Source: Lutraria lutraria
Lineage: Eukaryota; Mollusca; Bivalvia; Venerida; Mactridae
Assembly (NCBI GenBank): GCA_964023205.1
Contig: OZ026851.1
Span: forward strand, 11,015,637-11,079,636
Length of the DNA: 64,000 bases
Direction: 5' to 3'
In this document: positions 58,559-64,000 of the stretch, piece after piece
Numbering within the stretch: the stretch's first letter is position 1
How the letters are laid out: every line of letters starts with the position of its first letter
The notes under the pieces: model-generated
The model's input: only the letters and a program-made list of their open reading frames with translations
Told to the model about the DNA's origin: nothing
The model's database searches: none
Program-made: the position numbers and the translations under genes

Positions 58559-58981
58559 CCCCTGTCAAATAGATATTCATACTTCATGAACTATTCATGA
58601 AGCATTCTAGAACAGTTCATGAAAAATTCTTGACTTCAAGAATTCCTTTTAAAGTGGGTGTGAGGACACAGTCTTAGTCTAGATGTGCTCAAAAATGATA
58701 ACTTTTTGCTAAATATGTAATATTCCCTGTTAAATAGTTAGTTCATATTTCATGAACTGTTCATGAAGCATGCTAGAACAGTTCAAGAAAAATTCTTGAC
58801 TTCAAGAATTCCTTTTAAAGTGGATGTGAGGACACAGTCTAGATGTGCTCAAAAATGATAACTTTTTGCTAAATATGTAATATTCCCTGTTAAATAGTTA
58901 GTTCATATTTCATGAACTATTCATGAAGTGTGCAAGAATAGTTCAAGAAAAATTGATGATTTCGTGAATTCCTTTGAAGGT
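58559..58981 (+). repeat. Cluster of three M3 elements, partly by local duplication
   Basis: M3 copies lie at about 58559-58658, 58725-58823 and 58884-58981. The spacer gaggacacagtctagatgtg ... gctaaatatgtaatattccc after the first two is the same, so an M3-plus-spacer unit of ~160-175 bp was duplicated in tandem. Confidence 0.83.
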
Positions 58982-59403
58982 TTTTTTTTCTTCCCTTCTT
59001 TCACAGCCTTGGATTTACTATTTTAGAGTTATAGTGTTAACATTAATGCACGAAATGTTTTTATGTAATTGAGCACACATGAAATGGCTACAAAAATCTA
59101 TTTAGCTTAAAAACATTGTTATTCATGTATAATTAATGGTGATTAAAAGTCACTTTTGTGTGTTTGTAATTACTTCTGGATGAATGGAGAACGTTTTTTA
59201 GCAGTTTTATGTTATAAGATTATAAGAGATCAGTACAAGAAAATTATAAGGAACAGTGAGAAAGATTTAATGGAAAATGAAGAATAAGTTTGTTGCGGGC
59301 TGTTTTAAGGTGGTACTGCAATTAAAGGGCCACAATGGAAATAAGGGATTTTCCCCCTTTTTATGAACATTATCCTTGATATTGAAGTAGCTGACATGGT
59401 CCA

Positions 59404-59490
59404 TAATAGAACCCCCCCCCCCCCCCCCGCAGTAAGTTAAAGGTCATCTGGAGGGGGCATTGTGTTTAAAAAATACATCTTGTTTTTGTG
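59404..59490 (+). repeat. Poly-C tract and dispersed repeat end
   Basis: An ~18-base C run is followed by taaaggtcatctggaggggg + cattgtgttt, the end found at 1100-1150. Confidence 0.7.
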
Positions 59491-59611
59491 TGTTTTTTTC
59501 TATGAATCATTTTTCTATCTTAATCAATAGTAACATAAATGAACTATTTTTGATATGTATGTGTTGAAATCTTTTTCAGAATATTTAAGTAAATTTTATT
59601 TCCCCTCCATC

Positions 59612-59668
59612 CTCTTTGAATGGAATTCATAAAATCATAAATTTTCTTGAACAATTTGATAGGGGATG
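59612..59668 (+). repeat. M3 element with central deletion
   Basis: cctctttgaatggaattcat ... ttgaacaatttgatagggga. Ends are kept and the middle is lost. Confidence 0.72.
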
Positions 59669-60194
59669 TTGATCTGTATTGGCAGATCTGACTTGATTCT
59701 GGTGAATTTGTTTCAGTTATTTAAACTATAACCTGATTTTAGTCTCTACCAGAAACTGATGATATGTAAATAATGTCTGGTACTTGTGTCTGGTTTATGT
59801 CAAAATAGTTGCTTAATAAATGCTTAATAATAATAATTCTAGGTGATATGTAAGCATGTAGGCAGTACCTGTATTTAAGCTAATGATTGTTGGGTGAAAC
59901 CTTACTTAACTATATATCTCTCTATTATGATCATCTCATTTAACAACCTTTTATTTCATGGCCAGTAATTAATATTCTCCTATATTTTCAACTTGATATT
60001 CACACCATCTTCAGGGCTTTCATTTGACTCTTAAAATGTCATTTTGACTGTTGAAATTATCAAAATAAAGCTTGAATGACTCTTTAGAATTTGTATCAAA
60101 GTGTTGAATTTACTATTGATTTAGTAGGAAATTTTGTGGACTCTTCTAATTATTATTGGGTAAGGGTAAGCTTTGGCCCTAAACTTTCGTCATC

Positions 60195-60690
60195 TGGTTA
60201 GCACCCTGCATTTGATATTGAGACTATTTTGATATTTAGACCATTTTGATGTTTAGACCGTATTGATATTGAGTCCATCTTAATATTGAGATCATATGGT
60301 TATTGAGATCATCTTGATGTTGAGATCATATGGATATTGATTCCATATTTATATTGAGATCATATTGATATTGATTCCATATTTATATTGAGATCATCTT
60401 GATATTGAGATCATATTGATATTGATTCCATATTTATATTGAGATCATATTGATATTGAGATCATATGGATATTGATTCCATATTTATATTGAGATCATA
60501 TTGATATTGATTCCATATTTATATTGAGATCATATGGATATTGATTCCATATTTATATTGAGATCATATTGATATTGAATCCATCTTGATATTGAGATCA
60601 TATGGATATTAAGATCATATGGATATTGAGACCATCTTGATATTGAGATCATATTGCTATTGAGATCATATTGATTTTGAGACTAAATGA
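60195..60690 (+). repeat. 18-bp minisatellite, ~27 units
   Basis: Units alternate between atattgagatcatattg-like and atattgattccatattt-like sequences, giving 36- and 54-bp higher-order periods. Confidence 0.92.
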
Positions 60691-61423
60691 TATTGGTCCT
60701 AGCAACATTATATAAATGTTGTTTATTGATGTTTTTCCTTGTTTCTTTGGTCCATGAGGTGGTCTTAATATCAAACTTATGGTTGCCAAAAAATATACCT
60801 GTTGTAAAACATGGGCTTAACAGTTTATACATCTGTTTCTGGTGTCAGATTCTGTTTTTTCCTGAAAGTTTGTTAGCAATTGTCTAAATAGTTTACACCT
60901 ATTATAGACGGTTAGACATATTTTATCTGATTCTAAATTGATATTGGTTCATCTGTTTCTGGTGACACAATTCTGTTGTTTCTACTCAAAGAAATCCTCA
61001 TATAAAAAGAATGCACATGTGTAAATTAATCTTAGGTGTTCAATATTAGAATATTTCTGTACCATAGACTTTGTGAGGCAAAAAAATCTGCTGGACATTC
61101 AGTCTGACAAGCTTGAAAAAAACTGTCGGACCAAAGGAAATCTGTCGGACCGAAATAAGTAAACTTGTATAAATGCATATACACCAGGTAAATAAGTCGC
61201 CGGACATCCGATACGATGAGATAAGATTCTTAATCGGACCATCACACAATTTATCGGACAAGTCCGCAAATCCGTCGCCTTTCGCAAAGTCTGTACGATA
61301 ATAGTGAGACAAGAACTTGTCAGCCTCTGATTAATTCAGCTTGTGATAAACTGTCTTAACAAAAAAAAATGTACTGTCTAACATGCCATGATTATAATGA
61401 ATTCCTATGGACCTGAATTCACT

Positions 61424-61595
61424 ACAGTCAAACCTGTGTTAGTGACCTCCCCCCTCCCCCTGAATAAAGGCCACCTTGTGAATAAAAGCCATTCTTTTAA
61501 AAACTGTCATTGATAATTAAGAACAAATGACATCCAAATAAAACCACCTGTCTAAAAAATTTGATGTCTGTCCCAAGGTTGGTCATTGTTATGTT
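61424..61595 (+). repeat. M1 element, right end decayed
   Basis: From acagtcaaacctgtgttagt. The right part keeps only cccaaggttggtcattgtta. Confidence 0.8.
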
Positions 61596-61699
61596 AGAGT
61601 TCATGTCCAAATATCACTACGTCCGTAACATTAACTTTTTCATGGATTGAGAATATTATTTTGTTTGAAATTATCCAATATTTCACTTTAAGTTCACCT

Positions 61700-61945
61700 T
61701 CACATATTTCAGGAATGCTTCTTCAGTGTCCCCATCCCAACCATGGAACCGAAAACTGTGTTAAAAAATCACAGGAAAAATGTGTATCGGTGCTTCACAC
61801 CAGGCATGATAAAGAACCAGGAAAAACTGTTTGAAATAAGAATGGGGATATACCCAGTTCTCCACTATCTTATCTCCCCTCTCTCTGTGGTGACCCTGAA
61901 ATGACCATGGCTGTCATGATTGGGCCATTAAATAATAGATGAACA
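61700..61945 (+). repeat. S2 SINE
   Basis: cagtgtccccatcccaacca, atcggtgcttcacaccaggc and gattgggccattaaataata + gatgaacaa match the copies at 17786 (minus) and 20590. The head is missing. Confidence 0.78.
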
Positions 61946-61976
61946 AAGTTCACTTTGACTGTATTTTACTGCATTT

Positions 61977-62215
61977 TCTGATATTTGCCTTCCTTTGGAA
62001 TCTCCTCCAGTTGCAGAACTTTCAGGTCTTAGATGTTTGGAAATTTGTTTTTTATTCCTTGCACTGTTCTTAGTGGTCTTCAGCAATTTGCACTTTCTGA
62101 TATTTGCCTTCCTTTGAATCTCCTCCAGTTGCAGAACTTTCAGATCTTAGATGTTTGGAAATTTTTTTTTATTCCTTGCACTGGTCTAAGTGGTCTTCAG
62201 CAATTTGCACTTTTT
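61977..62215 (+). repeat. 119-bp tandem duplication
   Basis: atatttgccttcctttggaa ... agtggtcttcagcaatttgc occurs twice, 119 bases apart, ~96% alike. It is recent. Confidence 0.93.
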
Positions 62216-63554
62216 TCAAACTGTGATATTTATTTGTTAAATTTGAAAGACGATGCTGTTGCTGTGATAGTTCATTCATTGTTTGGCAAAGGTGTGATAA
62301 AGTGTATACATGTAGTTCCCTTGTACTCAATGACATTTTGATATATTGAAAGCTGACTATGACATATGTATACATACTGTCTAAAATCAATTGGTTTTGG
62401 ACAAATATTTTATATTCTAAAATACATGAAGTCAGTGGGTTTTTTTTTCATCTTCATGGGAAAGGTGACAGTGGGCATATAGAGGGGAGAAGGGGAAACA
62501 TTAAAATGACAATGTATACATATCTTCCCAACATTTGATAATAGGTTATAACCTTATAATGGTTACAAAGAGCTATCCTACAGGTTAATTTAATGATCTT
62601 TTTCCAATTTTTTTCAAGAAAAATTAATTTCTACCGAAGGGAATTTTTTATGAATTTAGGGGGAAAATTATACTTTTCAGAAACGGAAATGGGGCCGAAT
62701 ATTCCCCCCAAAAAACACTGGAAGTTCAAGTTATTTTTATCATAAAACAGATTTTAACAAATTTGTTTGGAGAGAAGAATTCTGTTTGTTTGTTCAGTTG
62801 CTATAAGGAGAATAAAGAAATATCATACTGTTTGGAATTGTTGAAATGTAATATTATAAATCTTGTTGTTTTTGGCTCTGGTTTAAAATATTCTATTATT
62901 CTTTTCATTCTTTCCACCCCAGTAAAAAAATTGGAGATTTTGAGCGTAAAACAATTGTAAATAAACATTTTTCAAAACTGGTGTTACATTCTTTTCGCTC
63001 TGAACTACTGGAACTATTATCAAAACCAATCTTCAAGATCCATCAGTTTGGCGCCAAGGGCTTTAATAATACTCTGATTAGTTATTAAGATTAATTAGGA
63101 ATATTTTTAGCCAACAGATAACCATATAACTATTCTTAATAAAAACACATTAGAAAATGAGAAAACATCTTTATTGTGAATCATTTTGATTATTTTTGTT
63201 AATTAAGATGTAAGTGGATAATTGTGTATTAAATTAGTTTTATTGCTCATGAACAGTGAGTGAATTTCAGATGAATTTTTTTTTATCTGTTCAAAAAGCT
63301 ACTATTGTAAAGCTTGACTTAACCATTTAAATATCAATTATGAACACCTCATTATTAGGGCAGCTACTTATTTTCTTTATTTTTACTCAATAATGAGGCA
63401 ATCTCAATGCTAAGACCTTTTTTCTTTGGCACAGAAGGAGATCTTGATATTATTATTAATATTGAGTTTGAACCTTGGGTATGTCATAATATATTATGTT
63501 CTCTTTGGTGATATGCATTCCATGCATCTAAGGCTGTTTGTCCTCCACCCCTGA

Positions 63555-63693
63555 TTACAAATATGGAGAATTTGACAGTTACTTGCGGAGAACAAGGTTT
63601 CTTCTGGTACATAATTTGGGAAAACTGGTTAGGTGAACTTCCCCTGGATAATAAAATGAAATATTGTTGAATCAGGCATTAAAGCTGAAATTG
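63555..63693 (+). repeat. S1 SINE, 3' half
   Basis: gattacaaatatggagaatt ... gggaaaactggttaggtgaa ... gaatcaggcattaaagctga shares the S1 body and tail. It ends ~80 bases before the SH3 exon acceptor. Confidence 0.62.
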
Positions 63694-63770
63694 TTAATTT
63701 TAGTTCAATTAGAATACAAGTTCTCGAAATTTTCAAATTATTCTATATTTCCATTTTTCTATATTTTCAG

Positions 63771-64000
63771 AGTGATGTTACCATTGTGGTAGATGATTTT
63801 GCTGCTAGCAACAATTCAGAATTATCTGTTCACCGTGGGCAGCATGTGGAAGTTATTGATTTATCGCCAGGGCAACCAAATTGGTGCTATGTTAGAACAC
63901 TTCAAGGTGACAGTTTTGAGCAAGGTCAAGGACTGGTTCCCACAGCGACCTTGAAGCCCATACCAAGGTTGCTTGGTCCTGGGTCAAGGTCAAGTCTAGA
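63771..64000 (+). CDS. trio: Trio exon 18 of window (SH3-1), cut by window edge
   Basis: This exon has at least 76 codons (residues 739-814), phase 0 in, acceptor ttctatattttcag. The complete SH3 fold is visible: VTIVVDDFAASNNSELSVHR (RT-loop start, with DDF in place of the classical ALYDY), GQHVEVID, PNWCYVRT (the conserved Trp) and GLVP (3-10 turn). It matches Trio ...LTVVIHDFTACNSNELTIRR. After the SH3 comes KPIPRLLGPGSRSSL and the window ends with no donor or stop seen. In the family this SH3 helps regulate GEF1. Confidence 0.97.

Larger units (their letters stand above)
26148..63770 (+). other. trio: 37.6-kb intron between linker exon and SH3 exon
   Basis: The boundaries are gtaagt and atattttcag; both flanking exons are at phase 0. 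This intron makes up most of the window. It carries two candidate extra exons (31648-31731 and 46036-46110), two large minisatellites and dozens of short mobile elements listed below. Stretches where I see nothing beyond AT-rich single-copy DNA are 26850-28680, 30710-31640, 31930-33010, 34980-35640, 36340-37030, 42180-42650, 44380-46030, 48820-49870, 50240-51460, 52530-53670, 54040-55090 (with poly-G at 54616-54633) and 59670-60190. The 12.2 kb before SH3 also has several tandem repeats. Confidence 0.85.
3610..64000 (+). other. trio: Gene span: Trio/Kalirin (UNC-73) family RhoGEF, partial at both ends
   Basis: This is a large cytoplasmic scaffold and exchange factor. In the family, the first DH-PH unit loads GTP onto Rac/RhoG and the second acts on RhoA, in axon guidance, cell migration and synapse growth. 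Eighteen exons were placed by translating between consensus splice sites and recognising the Trio sequence. All junction phases agree and no stop interrupts the 738 codons up to 26147. Order in the window is spectrin repeats, DH1, PH1, Ser/Thr linker, SH3. Invertebrates normally have one gene where vertebrates have TRIO and KALRN, so 'trio' is used here. The start codon, Sec14 domain, early spectrin repeats and everything after SH3-1 are outside the window. The two long introns (8.5 and 37.6 kb) contrast with the compact 5' part. Confidence 0.97.

Overview
The window is animal nuclear DNA. It is AT-rich, with short exons separated by GT..AG introns that are full of short inverted-repeat elements, tRNA-derived SINEs and minisatellites. 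The repeat types point to a mollusc, most likely a bivalve. Examples are the TACTGTG...ACAGTA element with the 'ATTTCGTGGATTTCGTGGG' core, and the GGGGGTATATTG / CTGTCTGTCCGTC elements. That assignment is recollection plus inference; the sequence carries no direct taxonomic marker.

One gene dominates and runs left to right across the window. It is the Trio/Kalirin/UNC-73 ortholog, a spectrin-repeat, multi-domain Rho guanine-nucleotide exchange factor. I could place 18 exons by homology, with splice sites and phases that join without a break (738 codons through exon 17, about 814 including the last). Exons 1-7 (3610-8399) encode the C-terminal spectrin repeats. Exons 8-14 (9249-14914) encode the first DH (RhoGEF) domain and the start of its PH domain. 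Exons 15-16 (23449-25573) finish the PH domain. Exon 17 (26036-26147) is a Ser/Thr-rich linker. Exon 18 (63771 to the window edge) encodes the first SH3 domain. The 5' part of the gene (Sec14 domain and earlier spectrin repeats) and the 3' part (second DH-PH, second SH3, and possibly Ig and kinase domains) lie outside the window. 'Exon 1' here means the first exon in the window.

The introns of the spectrin/DH part are 0.4-1.9 kb. Two are very large: 8.5 kb inside the PH domain (14915-23448) and 37.6 kb between the linker and SH3 (26148-63770). The latter may hold two undescribed exons: an 84-bp phase-0/0 cassette (31648-31731) and a 25-codon alternative first exon with a Kozak-like ATG and phase-0 donor (46036-46110). 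The second would make a short isoform starting just before SH3-GEF2, as known for the fly and worm orthologs.

The rest is repeats. There are at least five families of short elements with terminal inverted repeats (called M1-M5 here), a dispersed ~185-bp repeat (D1), two SINE families (S1, S2), a mobile-looking 76-bp hairpin found twice, single hairpins at 2785-2909 and 6526-6611, a 93-bp/33-bp satellite grown inside an inverted-repeat element (28690-29686), a ~2-kb 39-bp minisatellite (33020-34975), and several smaller tandem arrays. The long open frames in the two large arrays are artefacts of repeat periods divisible by three.
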